From NCBI RefSeq assembly GCF_004345245.1, contig NZ_SLUQ01000002.1, positions 248,001 through 312,000 of the forward strand: a DNA stretch of 64,000 bases. Reading direction: 5' to 3'. Of the stretch, positions 26,163-34,125 are shown in pieces. Both the position numbers and the translations under genes were made by a program. The DNA is from Rhizobium sp. BK251. Its GTDB lineage: Bacteria > Pseudomonadota > Alphaproteobacteria > Rhizobiales > Rhizobiaceae. Every line of letters begins with the position of its first letter. The stretch's first letter is position 1. The notes beneath the pieces are model-generated. The model did not search any database. It was not told where the DNA came from and saw only the letters and a list, made by a program, of their open reading frames with translations.

Positions 26163-28136
26163 ATGTCGGACCGCCAGAAGACCAGGGCGCGGCCTACGCC
26201 ACGCCATGCATTCGCGCCAAGCTATGGCGCCATTCTCGAGGAGGGAGTGCGCCGCCGCACCGTCCTCAAGGGCTTCCTCGCCACGCTGGGCGCTGCAGCC
26301 CTCGCGCCGGCGCTCGGCCCGGAACAGGCACGAGCCGAGGATTCCACGCTCACCTTTCCGGAACTCAAGCGCGTGCGGGACACGGCCGACCATTGGCCGG
26401 AAGGCTATGAACGGCAGATCCTGGCACGTTGGGGCGACGCGCTCTTTCCCGACAGTCCCGAATTCGACGCCGCGACACTGACCGGCAAGGCCGCCGAACG
26501 CCAGTTCGGCTACAACAACGATTTCACGCAGTTCCTGCCGTTGCCTTGGGGCGAGAAGACCTCGGATCGCGGCCTGATGGTCGTCAGCCACGAATATGCA
26601 ACGCCCTTCCTGATGTTCCCGGGACTGACGGACGAGGACTATCGCGAGAAGCTGGCGGACGACCAGATCCGCGCCATCATGGCTGCGCTCGGCGTTTCGG
26701 TCTTCGAAGTCAAGAAGACCGACGGCAAGTGGGAGATCGTCAAGGACGGCAAGTACAACCGTCGCATCCACATGAGCACCGAAATCGGCATTTCCGGTCC
26801 GGCCGCGGGCGACGACCGTCTCAAGACCAGGGCCGATCCGACCGGCACGATCGTCTTCGGGACGATCTCCAACTGCAACGGCGGCATCACGCCGTGGGGC
26901 ACGATGCTCTCGGGCGAGGAAGGCGCAATGGACGTCTTCGCGGGAGACTACAAGACGCTGCCGAACCAGGAGCTCGTCGAACGCCAGGGCTGGGACGAGG
27001 ACGAGAACGACATCTATTCGGTGAGCCGCGTGGAGCCGCGCTTCAAGTTCGAGGAAGAGCCGAACGAATGGATGCGCTTTGACTGGGTGGTCGAGATCGA
27101 CCCGTTCGATCCGACGGCCAGGCCGGTGAAGCGCACGTCGCTCGGCCGCATGACGCACGAGGGCGCCCAGTGTTGCGGCGCGCCCGACGGTCGCGTGGTG
27201 GTCTTCATGGGTGACGACGACGACTTCGAATATATCTATCGCTTCGTGACCCGCGATCCGTGGAACCCCAACGACCGCGCCGCCAACAAGGACCTGCTCG
27301 ACAACGGAACGCTTTCGGTCGCGCGCTTCGACAGCGATGGAACGCTGCATTGGATTCCGCTCATCGCCGGCGAGGGCCCGCTGACGGCGGAAGCCGGCTT
27401 CAAGACGCAGGCCGACGTCGTTCTGGCGACGCGCGCTGCCGCCGACCTCGTTGGCGCAACACCGATGGACGGCCCGGAAGGCTTTATCCCGCATCTCGGC
27501 ACCGGCAAGCTCTATGTCGCCATGACCGAAAACGAGGATCGCCTGCCGACGGGCGAGGGAGACGACGAGAAGGAGCAGGTCAACGTTGCTAATCCGCGTG
27601 GCCCCAATCCGCACGGGCATCTGCTGGAGCTTGCCGCGCCAGGCGGTCCGGAGAAGCCGGATTATGCGGCCGAGAGCTTCAAGTGGGACGTCTTCATCCT
27701 CTGCGGCGATCCGGCCAAGCCGGAAGACCAAGCGATGTTCCACCCGGCCACGACGTCGTCGGGCTGGTTCACCGATCCGGACAATCTCGCCGTCGACCCT
27801 AGCGGCCGCCTCTGGGTCACGACCGACGGCCCGCCGCCGGAGGGCATCGCGGACTCGGTCTATGTGATGGATACGGAAGGGCCGGGTCGGGCGCTGCCGA
27901 AGCTCATCTACATCGCGCCGGTCGGCTCGGAGACCTGTTCGCCGACGTTTACGCCGGACGGCTCCAGCGTCTTCATGTCGGTACAGCATCCGGGCGAACT
28001 GCGGATGGCCGACAATGAGGATGCGACGTCGATGGAGGATGCGGGCACGAACTGGCCGGATTTCAAGCCGGGAATGCCGGCGCGCCCTTCGCTCGTCGTT
28101 CTCAGCCGTTCGGCCAATGGCGTCGTCGGAAGCTGA
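26163..28136 (+). CDS. phoX: PhoX-family alkaline phosphatase, Tat-exported
   Basis: This DUF839/PhoX-family protein has 657 residues. The start at 26163 follows a near-ideal GGAGGTAA. A twin-arginine signal (RRRTVLKGFLATLGAAALAP) starts near residue 37, as expected for a metalloenzyme folded before export. Family landmarks include ISNCNGGITPWGTMLSGEE and LGRMTHEGAQCCGAPDGRVV. Acidic segments supply the calcium and iron ligands known from PhoX. The enzyme releases phosphate from organic esters in the periplasm. A Pho-box-like site upstream suggests induction under phosphate starvation. The family call is firm; activity on particular esters is inferred. Confidence 0.9.
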   Translation: MSDRQKTRARPTPRHAFAPSYGAILEEGVRRRTVLKGFLATLGAAALAPALGPEQARAEDSTLTFPELKRVRDTADHWPEGYERQILARWGDALFPDSPEFDAATLTGKAAERQFGYNNDFTQFLPLPWGEKTSDRGLMVVSHEYATPFLMFPGLTDEDYREKLADDQIRAIMAALGVSVFEVKKTDGKWEIVKDGKYNRRIHMSTEIGISGPAAGDDRLKTRADPTGTIVFGTISNCNGGITPWGTMLSGEEGAMDVFAGDYKTLPNQELVERQGWDEDENDIYSVSRVEPRFKFEEEPNEWMRFDWVVEIDPFDPTARPVKRTSLGRMTHEGAQCCGAPDGRVVVFMGDDDDFEYIYRFVTRDPWNPNDRAANKDLLDNGTLSVARFDSDGTLHWIPLIAGEGPLTAEAGFKTQADVVLATRAAADLVGATPMDGPEGFIPHLGTGKLYVAMTENEDRLPTGEGDDEKEQVNVANPRGPNPHGHLLELAAPGGPEKPDYAAESFKWDVFILCGDPAKPEDQAMFHPATTSSGWFTDPDNLAVDPSGRLWVTTDGPPPEGIADSVYVMDTEGPGRALPKLIYIAPVGSETCSPTFTPDGSSVFMSVQHPGELRMADNEDATSMEDAGTNWPDFKPGMPARPSLVVLSRSANGVVGS

Positions 28137-28223
28137 GTTGGTGCTGGCGGTGGAAGTTCCTTCCGCCGCCAGACACTCTTGCCGTCAGCAGTCGGAGACA
28201 GCCTGTCAGCATGCATAGGAAAA

Positions 28224-28248
28224 GCCGGCAAATCGAGGATTTGCCGGC
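28224..28248 (-). terminator. Perfect hairpin between phoX and the NolR-like gene
   Basis: An 11-base-pair perfect stem (28224-28234 with 28238-28248, three-base loop) lies between two convergent genes. On the minus strand four T follow, so it may end the NolR-like transcript; on the plus strand no T-run follows. Confidence 0.6.
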
Positions 28249-28353
28249 CAAGACAATATGCATCTGGTGATAAAAACCTGCTTAATCCCACGCTCTGGGG
28301 TCATCCCGGGCGTGGAACGGTTTTCTACGATGACGTTATGTCAGCGCTATCAT

Positions 28354-28671
28354 TTACGCAGCCGTCTTGCTTCTCTCCGGCTCGCAATAAATGTCTTCCA
28401 AGGTTGCAAGAACCTTGATGACGGACTCGGACGAACTGGAATAGTAGATCGTCTGAGCGTCACGGCGGGTCTTGACCAGCTTTTGAGCGCGCAACTTGGA
28501 AAGGTGCTGGGAGAGGGCCGACTGGCTGAGACCCACCTGATTGGCGAGGACGCCAACCGGAACTTCGCCCTTTACAAGGCTGCAGAGAATCATGAGTCGC
28601 TTGGGATTTGCCATTGCAGACAAGAGGGCGGCCGCCACGGCGGAGTGGTCGGACAATTCTGTTGCTTTCAT
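28354..28671 (-). CDS. nolR: ArsR-family regulator closely resembling NolR
   Basis: This small winged-helix regulator has 105 residues from the ATG at 28671, where MKATELSDHS begins; a longer frame opens at 28713. The recognition region GLSQSALSQHLSKLRAQKLV and the following TRRDAQTIYYSSSSESVIKV match my memory of Sinorhizobium NolR almost residue for residue. NolR is a dimeric repressor and global regulator of nodulation, growth and motility genes. The usual metal-binding cysteines of ArsR are absent, as in NolR. A candidate NolR box lies upstream. I cannot rule out a paralogue such as a BigR-type protein, so the symbol is a strong suggestion. Confidence 0.75.
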   Translation of the reverse strand: MKATELSDHSAVAAALLSAMANPKRLMILCSLVKGEVPVGVLANQVGLSQSALSQHLSKLRAQKLVKTRRDAQTIYYSSSSESVIKVLATLEDIYCEPERSKTAA

Positions 28672-28768
28672 TTTTTTAATTCCTAATGCGGATCGTACGT
28701 CAGTACCGGGCACAGGTCATCAGTCGGGGAATGTAACTGATCCTAAAACCTAACAAGAGTGGCCAAAG

Positions 28769-28784
28769 ATTGTATATACCTAAA
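28769..28784 (-). promoter_or_regulatory. Candidate NolR-type box
   Basis: On the minus strand TTTAG-N9-AT matches the published NolR consensus (A/T)TTAG-N9-A(T/A). It lies about 100 bases upstream of the NolR-like start, in an AT-rich stretch just past the hugZ-like stop. The motif is short, so chance matches are frequent. Confidence 0.35.
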
Positions 28785-28785
28785 T

Positions 28786-29535
28786 TTAAGGTATTGAGTA
28801 TGCTATTTTAGATATGTGTGAAATTATATGCGCCTCTTCGGGGAGGGGGTCGTCAAATTCGAAACGGAGGAGGTTATCCCCCGAAACGAGGTCCAAACCC
28901 GCAGGATCAAGGCCACATACTCGCCAGCCGGCTTCCGATCTGCCGCTTATTTTAGCAGCCAAATCGTCTGCTATGCCGGGATGCAATCCTACTAATTCTC
29001 GCACTGCTTTTGAAGCCTGCCGTGCGAACGCCTCGGCGAGGGGCGCTCGAATCGCCAGGTCCGAACCCGGCAGGACATAGGCTCTCGCGAAGCCGCCATT
29101 GAGGCCGGCCGACTGTGGAACCAGCCGGAAAAAGCAGAAATCGGGGAAGTCGACATAGAGCTTCGCTTTGGCGTGCCGGTCGAGAAAACGCGTCCGGAGA
29201 TGGGCGTGGTGCGACGCCTGCCGATCGATCCTCTCGGCAAGGCATTGCACGGAGAGGCGCGGATAGGCGAGGGGGTCGCCCTTTCCGGGCTCGCCGACGA
29301 GCAGCGATGATCGTGGATCGGCGGTGAGCGCCCGGGTGTGGGCCGACAGCCCGGAAACCAGGATGACGGGCACTGCATCGATATCGGTTCCGAGGAGAAC
29401 GCGGCTCGCCGAGGGGAAACCCGTTTCCGGATCGAGCACCGCCAGCGCGCCATAGCGGGCCGAACGCAACAACACGCGGGCCTGCCTGCGGGCCTCGTCA
29501 TCCGTTTCCCGCAGAACCGAGGCCTGATCCTTCAT
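28786..29535 (-). CDS. HugZ/HutZ-family (PNPOx-like) protein
   Basis: The 249-residue protein has a split-barrel flavin-reductase-like fold of the pyridoxamine-phosphate-oxidase type in about 10-165. This is followed by a DUF2470 domain, the arrangement of HugZ/HutZ proteins. Landmarks are ARVLLRSARYGALAVLDP, FPSASRVLLGTDID and LSVQCLAERID. HugZ proteins bind heme and some degrade it to release iron. The start at 29535 has AAGGGG five bases upstream. It lies 40 bases after choV on the same strand, so it could be the last gene of the choline operon or have its own promoter. Heme handling is inferred from family. Confidence 0.78.
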   Translation of the reverse strand: MKDQASVLRETDDEARRQARVLLRSARYGALAVLDPETGFPSASRVLLGTDIDAVPVILVSGLSAHTRALTADPRSSLLVGEPGKGDPLAYPRLSVQCLAERIDRQASHHAHLRTRFLDRHAKAKLYVDFPDFCFFRLVPQSAGLNGGFARAYVLPGSDLAIRAPLAEAFARQASKAVRELVGLHPGIADDLAAKISGRSEAGWRVCGLDPAGLDLVSGDNLLRFEFDDPLPEEAHIISHISKIAYSIP

Positions 29536-29575
29536 TCGCATCCCCTTGCAAGCCTGCCCGTGGGCAGGCCCATCG

Positions 29576-30622
29576 TCATTTCCGCCGGTGTTGCGTCAGC
29601 CCGGCCACTATATCCTGCGCCGAAATCGTCCCGATAACGGCACCGTTGTCAACCACGCCGATGCTGCCCGGCTGGCGCGAGAGCGCATCCAGAATGTCCA
29701 CGAGCGGAGTGGAGGCGCGTGCCGTGCCGCTGACGCTGCTTCCGGCCGCCGCGTGGCCAAGCCCCGGCTGCATCACATCCTGTGCCGTCAGCATGGTGAT
29801 CGGATTCATGTGCTGCACGAAGTCCGCCACATACTGGTCGGCAGGATTCTTGACGATATCCTGCGGGGTGCCGCACTGGATGATCCGCCCGCCCTCCATG
29901 ATGGCGATGCGGTTGCCGATGCGGAAGGCCTCGTCCAGATCATGGCTGACGAACAGAATGGTCTTCTTCAGCCGGCGCTGGAACTCCAGGAGTTCGTCCT
30001 GCAGGCGCGTGCGGATGAGGGGATCGAGCGCGGAGAAGGGCTCGTCCATCAGCAGGATCGGAGCGCCGGTCGCAAAAGCGCGGGCGAGGCCCACGCGCTG
30101 CTGCATGCCGCCGGACAGTTCGTTGACCTTGCGTCCCGCCCATTTCGTAAGGTTGACGAGCTCGAGCTGCTCTTCCACGCGCTTGCGCCGCTCGGCGTCA
30201 GCGACGCCGGCAAGCTCGAGGCCGAAGCCGACATTGTCGGCCACCGTCCGCCACGGCAGCAGCGCGAACTGCTGGAAGACCATGGAGACCGTGTGCATGC
30301 GCAGGTCGCGCAATGCCTTGGCCGTCGATTTGTAGGGATTGACGATGCCGCTCTTGGTGACGACGGAGACCTCGCCGCGTACGACGGGCGCAAGGCCGTT
30401 GACGGCCCGCAGAAGGGTCGACTTGCCGGAGCCGGAAAGGCCCATGAGCACCAGGATCTCGCCTTCCTCGATCTCGAGCGAGGCGTTTGCCACGCCGAGG
30501 ACGAGGCCGGTTTCGGCGCCGATCTCGTCGCGCGACTTGCCCTGATCGACAAGGGCAAGGGCGTTCTCGGGACGGTCACCGAAAATGATATTGACGTTGT
30601 TGAACTTGACCGCCGCGCTCAT
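29576..30622 (-). CDS. choV: Choline ABC transporter ATPase ChoV
   Basis: This ATPase of the ProV/ChoV group has 348 residues. It has Walker A GLSGSGKSTLLRAVNGL, signature LSGGMQQRVGLARA, Walker B ILLMDEPFSALD and switch histidine VSHDLDEA. A C-terminal CBS-like segment (VDNGAVIGTISAQDIV) follows, as in ProV-type ATPases that sense ionic strength. It overlaps choW by four bases in an ATGA junction. The binding protein upstream identifies the substrate as choline. In rhizobia choline is taken up mainly as a carbon and nitrogen source and as a betaine precursor. Confidence 0.92.
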   Translation of the reverse strand: MSAAVKFNNVNIIFGDRPENALALVDQGKSRDEIGAETGLVLGVANASLEIEEGEILVLMGLSGSGKSTLLRAVNGLAPVVRGEVSVVTKSGIVNPYKSTAKALRDLRMHTVSMVFQQFALLPWRTVADNVGFGLELAGVADAERRKRVEEQLELVNLTKWAGRKVNELSGGMQQRVGLARAFATGAPILLMDEPFSALDPLIRTRLQDELLEFQRRLKKTILFVSHDLDEAFRIGNRIAIMEGGRIIQCGTPQDIVKNPADQYVADFVQHMNPITMLTAQDVMQPGLGHAAAGSSVSGTARASTPLVDILDALSRQPGSIGVVDNGAVIGTISAQDIVAGLTQHRRK

Positions 30623-31464
30623 GCCCCGTCTCCTGCATCCGACGTCCGGAACATGCGATCGAGAATGATCGCGAGAATGACAATACAGAGCCCCGCTTCG
30701 AAGCCGCGGGCCACGTTGACCGTGTTCAGCGCACGCACGACCGGCACGCCAAGCCCATTCGCCCCAACGAGGGCGGCGATGACGACCATCGACAGCGAGA
30801 GCATGATCGTTTGCGTCAGGCCTGCCATGATCTGCGGCATGGCATAGGGAAGCTCGACCTTGCGCAGCACCTGAAGTGGTGTCGCGCCGAAGGACTCGGC
30901 CGCCTCGACGAGCGAGGGTGGCGTCGAGATGATGCCGAGACGCGTCAGGCGGATCGGAGCGGGGATCGCAAAGATCACCGTCGCGATCAGGCCGGGCACC
31001 ATGCCGAGGCCGAAAAGTATAAGCGCCGGAATCAGATAGACGAAAGTCGGAATGGTCTGCATGAGGTCCAGAATCGGCCGCATGATCGAATAGATCCAGG
31101 CGCGCCGGGCGGCGGCGATGCCGAGCGGAATGCCTATGATCATGCTGACGAAGGTCGATGCCAGCACCAGCGCAAGCGTCTCCGTGGTCTCCTTCCAGTA
31201 GCCCTGGTTCATGATCAACAGGAGGCCGAAGAAGGTGAAGGCGGCGATGCCGACGGAGCGCCGAAGCCAGTAGGCGATCGCGGTGATGACCACGAGCACG
31301 ATGAGCGGGTGCGGTGTTTGCAATACAAACAGCAATGCGTCGATGACATGCGTGAGCAGGGCAGCGAGCTCATTGAAGAACCATTCGCCGTTCGTGGTCA
31401 GCCAGTCGACGAAGGCCTTGGCCCACGGACCGATGGGAATCTTAGCTTCGGTTATCCAGTTCAC
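30619..31464 (-). CDS. choW: Choline ABC transporter permease ChoW
   Basis: The 281-residue integral membrane protein begins MNWITEAKIPIGPWAKAFVD. It has about six to seven helices, with an EAA-like loop near 190 (LVEAAESFGATPLQVLRKVE). This is the BPD-transporter permease of the ProW/OpuAB group. It is preceded by choX (gap 75 bases with a terminator-like hairpin) and overlaps choV. It works as a homodimer forming the channel for choline. The family and partner assignment are firm. Confidence 0.92.
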   Translation of the reverse strand: MNWITEAKIPIGPWAKAFVDWLTTNGEWFFNELAALLTHVIDALLFVLQTPHPLIVLVVITAIAYWLRRSVGIAAFTFFGLLLIMNQGYWKETTETLALVLASTFVSMIIGIPLGIAAARRAWIYSIMRPILDLMQTIPTFVYLIPALILFGLGMVPGLIATVIFAIPAPIRLTRLGIISTPPSLVEAAESFGATPLQVLRKVELPYAMPQIMAGLTQTIMLSLSMVVIAALVGANGLGVPVVRALNTVNVARGFEAGLCIVILAIILDRMFRTSDAGDGA

Positions 31465-31507
31465 GTCGCCAGCCTATGATGAAAATGCCCAAAATATGAG
31501 TAGAACG

Positions 31508-31529
31508 AAAAGGGCAGCACAGGCTGCCC
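31508..31529 (-). terminator. Terminator-like hairpin between choX and choW
   Basis: A perfect seven-base-pair stem (31512-31518 with 31523-31529, four-base loop) is followed on the minus strand by four T. It sits between choX and choW and probably ends part of the transcripts, leaving more choX message than choWV message. Confidence 0.65.
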
Positions 31530-31539
31530 CATCCGGTCA

Positions 31540-32493
31540 TCAGAGGCCGAGGCCGGACTTGATGGCTGCAACAGCGTCGCCGCCGTCGCGCGTCGTCACG
31601 CCGGCGAGCCATGCATCGAGGACGGACGGATTAGCCTTCAGCCATTCGGTCGCCGCAGCCTCGGGCTCTTCGCCGTCGTTGAGGATCTTGCCCATCAGCT
31701 CGTTTTCCATCGGGAGGGTGAACTTCAGGTTCTTGAGGAAGGCGCCGACATTCGGGCATTCCTGCGTGTAGCCGGCACGGACGTTCGTGTAGATCGTGGC
31801 GCCGCCGAGATCCTTGCCGAAGATGTCGTCACCGCCGGTGAGGTAGGTGAGCTTGAAGTTCGCGTTCATCGGATGCGGCTCCCAGCCGAGGAAGACGATC
31901 GGTTTGCCCTCCTTCTCGGCGCGCGCAACCTGCGCAAGCATTCCCTGCTCGGAGGATTCGACAACCTCGAAGCCCTTGAGGCCGAAGGTGTCCTTGTCCA
32001 CCATGTCGATGATCAGGCGATTGCCGTCATTGCCGGGCTCGATGCCATAGATCTTTCCGTCGAGATCGTCCTTGTGGGCGGCGATGTCCTTGAAGTCCCT
32101 GATGCCGAGTTCCGCGCCCTTGGTGTTGGTGGTGAGCGTGTACTTTGCGCCTTCCAGGTTTTCGCGAACGGTTTCAACTGACTTGTCGTCGCGGTAGGGC
32201 TTGATGTCGTTTTCCATCGTCGGCATCCAGTTGCCGAGGAAAACGTCGATGTCCTTGTTCTTCAGCGACGTGTAGGTGACAGGCACGGAAAGAACCTTGA
32301 CATCAGCCTCGTAGCCGAGGTTCTTCAGGATGACTGAGGAGATGGCGGTGGTTGCGGTAATGTCCGTCCAGCCGACATCGGAGAAGTGGACGGTGGCACA
32401 GCTATCCGGATCTGCGGCGAAGGCGGATGCACTCATCGACAGCACCGAAAGGGCTGCCGCGGCGGTGAATTTCAGTATACTTCTTGTTGTCAT
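31540..32493 (-). CDS. choX: Choline-binding protein ChoX
   Basis: This periplasmic binding protein of the OpuAC group has 317 residues from the ATG at 32493, with a signal peptide ending near SASAFAAD. The four aromatic residues known to hold the trimethylammonium group in Sinorhizobium ChoX all appear: Trp in FSDVGWTDI, Trp in LGNWMPTMENDI, Tyr in GAKYTLT and Trp in LGWEPHPMN. That supports choline, rather than proline betaine, as the ligand. The gene is first in choXWV. The hairpin behind it fits excess production of binding protein. Confidence 0.93.
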   Translation of the reverse strand: MTTRSILKFTAAAALSVLSMSASAFAADPDSCATVHFSDVGWTDITATTAISSVILKNLGYEADVKVLSVPVTYTSLKNKDIDVFLGNWMPTMENDIKPYRDDKSVETVRENLEGAKYTLTTNTKGAELGIRDFKDIAAHKDDLDGKIYGIEPGNDGNRLIIDMVDKDTFGLKGFEVVESSEQGMLAQVARAEKEGKPIVFLGWEPHPMNANFKLTYLTGGDDIFGKDLGGATIYTNVRAGYTQECPNVGAFLKNLKFTLPMENELMGKILNDGEEPEAAATEWLKANPSVLDAWLAGVTTRDGGDAVAAIKSGLGL

Positions 32494-32707
32494 TTTTTGA
32501 CTCCCAGTCTGACGTTCCAAGCCAATCACCAATATCCGATATTTTCAAGCGCTTCCGGTGCGTTTGCGCCGGTTTGGAAGGTCCGATTGCGACGCCTTCA
32601 CTTTCTCTGCTGTCGCGTGCAGGACGACGAGGATTTCCTGTGACTTTCGCAAGTCGGGACTTTCCTTTGCCGCTCGCGGATTTCATGAAGCAGTCAAGGA
32701 GAACGTC

Positions 32708-33289
32708 ATGGCCAAGCTCTATTTCAACTACTCGACGATGAACGCGGGTAAAACGACCCTGCTCCTGCAGGCGTCCTACAACTATCAGGAGCGCGGCATG
32801 CACACGGTCGCGCTGATCGCCGCCTTCGACGACCGGGCGGGGCGCGGCAGGATTTCCTCGCGCATCGGCCTCTCGGCGGAGGCCACTCCGTTTGAAGGCA
32901 CAGACGATCTCTTTGCCATCGTCGAGGACCTGAACAAGGAGCAGTCGATCGCCTGCGTCTTCGTCGACGAGGCGCATTTCATGACACGCGAGCATGTGTG
33001 GCAGCTGGCCCATGTCGTTGACAGGCTTGGCATTCCCGTCATGGCCTATGGCCTGCGCACCGATTTCCAGGGAAAGCTCTTTCCCGCTTCGCAGGAGCTC
33101 CTTGCGATCGCAGACGAGCTGCGCGAGGTCAGGACGATCTGCCATTGCGGGCGGAAGGCTACGATGGTCGTACGCCTCGACAGCAGCGGCGCCGTCGCGC
33201 ACGAAGGCGCTCAGTTCGAGATCGGTGGCAACGAAAAATACGTTTCGCTCTGCCGCCGGCACTGGGAGGAGACGATGAACGGCGGCTGA
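32708..33289 (+). CDS. tdk: Thymidine kinase
   Basis: This is a type II thymidine kinase of 193 residues, from the ATG at 32708 where MAKLYFNYSTMNAGKTT begins. It has the P-loop MNAGKTT, the DEAH-like FVDEAHF with catalytic glutamate and the lasso-loop region. Zinc cysteines are in ICHCGRKA and SLCRRHW. It phosphorylates thymidine to dTMP in the salvage pathway. AAGGAGAACGTC before the ATG supplies a good ribosome site. It stands alone, divergent from choX, and converges on the unknown gene at 33333. The identification is secure. Confidence 0.95.
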   Translation: MAKLYFNYSTMNAGKTTLLLQASYNYQERGMHTVALIAAFDDRAGRGRISSRIGLSAEATPFEGTDDLFAIVEDLNKEQSIACVFVDEAHFMTREHVWQLAHVVDRLGIPVMAYGLRTDFQGKLFPASQELLAIADELREVRTICHCGRKATMVVRLDSSGAVAHEGAQFEIGGNEKYVSLCRRHWEETMNGG

Positions 33290-33332
33290 ACTGTGCCCTT
33301 GTCGCACACCGCGCGGGGAGGGCGGCGCCCGT

Positions 33333-33830
33333 TTATCGAGCCCGGGGCTCGACCTTGAACTGCATCGTGTTGAGATCGCCGAGGCCGACCCAGAAGCGAT
33401 AGCCCCTGCGCCTGAAAAGGCCGCCACGCACCGCCGGCATGAGTTCGCGATACGAGGTCTCGTCGATCCGGAAGGTAATTGAGGAAAGGTCGCTTGCGTG
33501 CCCGCCCAGGTCGGTACGATCGACGCTGAGGAGCGTTTCCTTCGGCAGGGTCACGGGGGCGGTGAGAACCCTCCTGTGCCAGTTCGTCGCCTCGGTGAGT
33601 TCGCGCAACTGCGCCACCATGTCCGGGTCCTTCAACGGTACAATCTGGGCGAGCCTGTCGCGCTCGGCGACATTCATCTCCATCGTCTTCTTCTGGGCGA
33701 GAACGGTCGGATTTTGGTCGAGCTTCAACGCCTTCCAGACATCGCGGTTGCGATATTCATCCTGAAAGCAAAAGCTCCAGTCCGCCGTGAGGCGAATATG
33801 GGTTCCGATCTCTGGAACAAAACGCTGCAT
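33333..33830 (-). CDS. Conserved-looking hypothetical protein
   Basis: I do not recognise this protein of 165 residues from the ATG at 33830; a longer frame reaches 33953. The longer N-terminus includes a poor composition (IAIETTLTIITWLPSG), so I prefer the internal start at MQRFVPEIGTHIRL. The rest is a soluble mixed domain with strand-like text TADWSFCFQDEYRNRD, a helical middle (MEMNVAERDRLAQIVPL) and a C-terminal strand region ending FRRRGYRFWVGLGDLNTMQF. There is no signal peptide and no membrane helix. It is convergent with tdk. The codon pattern looks normal for the window, which supports a real gene. Confidence 0.6.
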   Translation of the reverse strand: MQRFVPEIGTHIRLTADWSFCFQDEYRNRDVWKALKLDQNPTVLAQKKTMEMNVAERDRLAQIVPLKDPDMVAQLRELTEATNWHRRVLTAPVTLPKETLLSVDRTDLGGHASDLSSITFRIDETSYRELMPAVRGGLFRRRGYRFWVGLGDLNTMQFKVEPRAR

Positions 33831-34125
33831 CCCAGCGATATCCTCCTGCGCTTTCCCAAAACTCCCACTGGGAAGCCACGTGATTATCGTTAAGGTTGTT
33901 TCAATCGCTATGCAATCCGTTCTACCCCATTTTGTATAATATTGGCTAATCACTTAGTACGATGTCGCGGATTACGTGTGCACCGATCTCGCATCGTTGG
34001 CGGCGCCCGATGGAGCGCCGCAAAAGTCTCTCGGATCGCTTAGAGATCGACTTGCCGCTACAGATGGCCGACCGGGATTGTTTTGTCGCACGAAGCAGAT
34101 AGGTTGCTGCCGGAGCGGGTACGGA
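33831..34125. other. AT-richer divergent intergenic region
   Basis: About 295 bases lie between the unknown minus-strand gene and the coiled-coil gene. A TATAAT is present at 33935-33940 but no good -35 partner stands 16-18 bases away. I see no operator-like repeat. Confidence 0.4.

Noticed and set aside
25968..27989. 673-residue minus-strand frame opposite phoX
   Set aside because: phoX has a strong ribosome site, a Tat signal and family motifs; the reverse frame has none and mirrors its codons.
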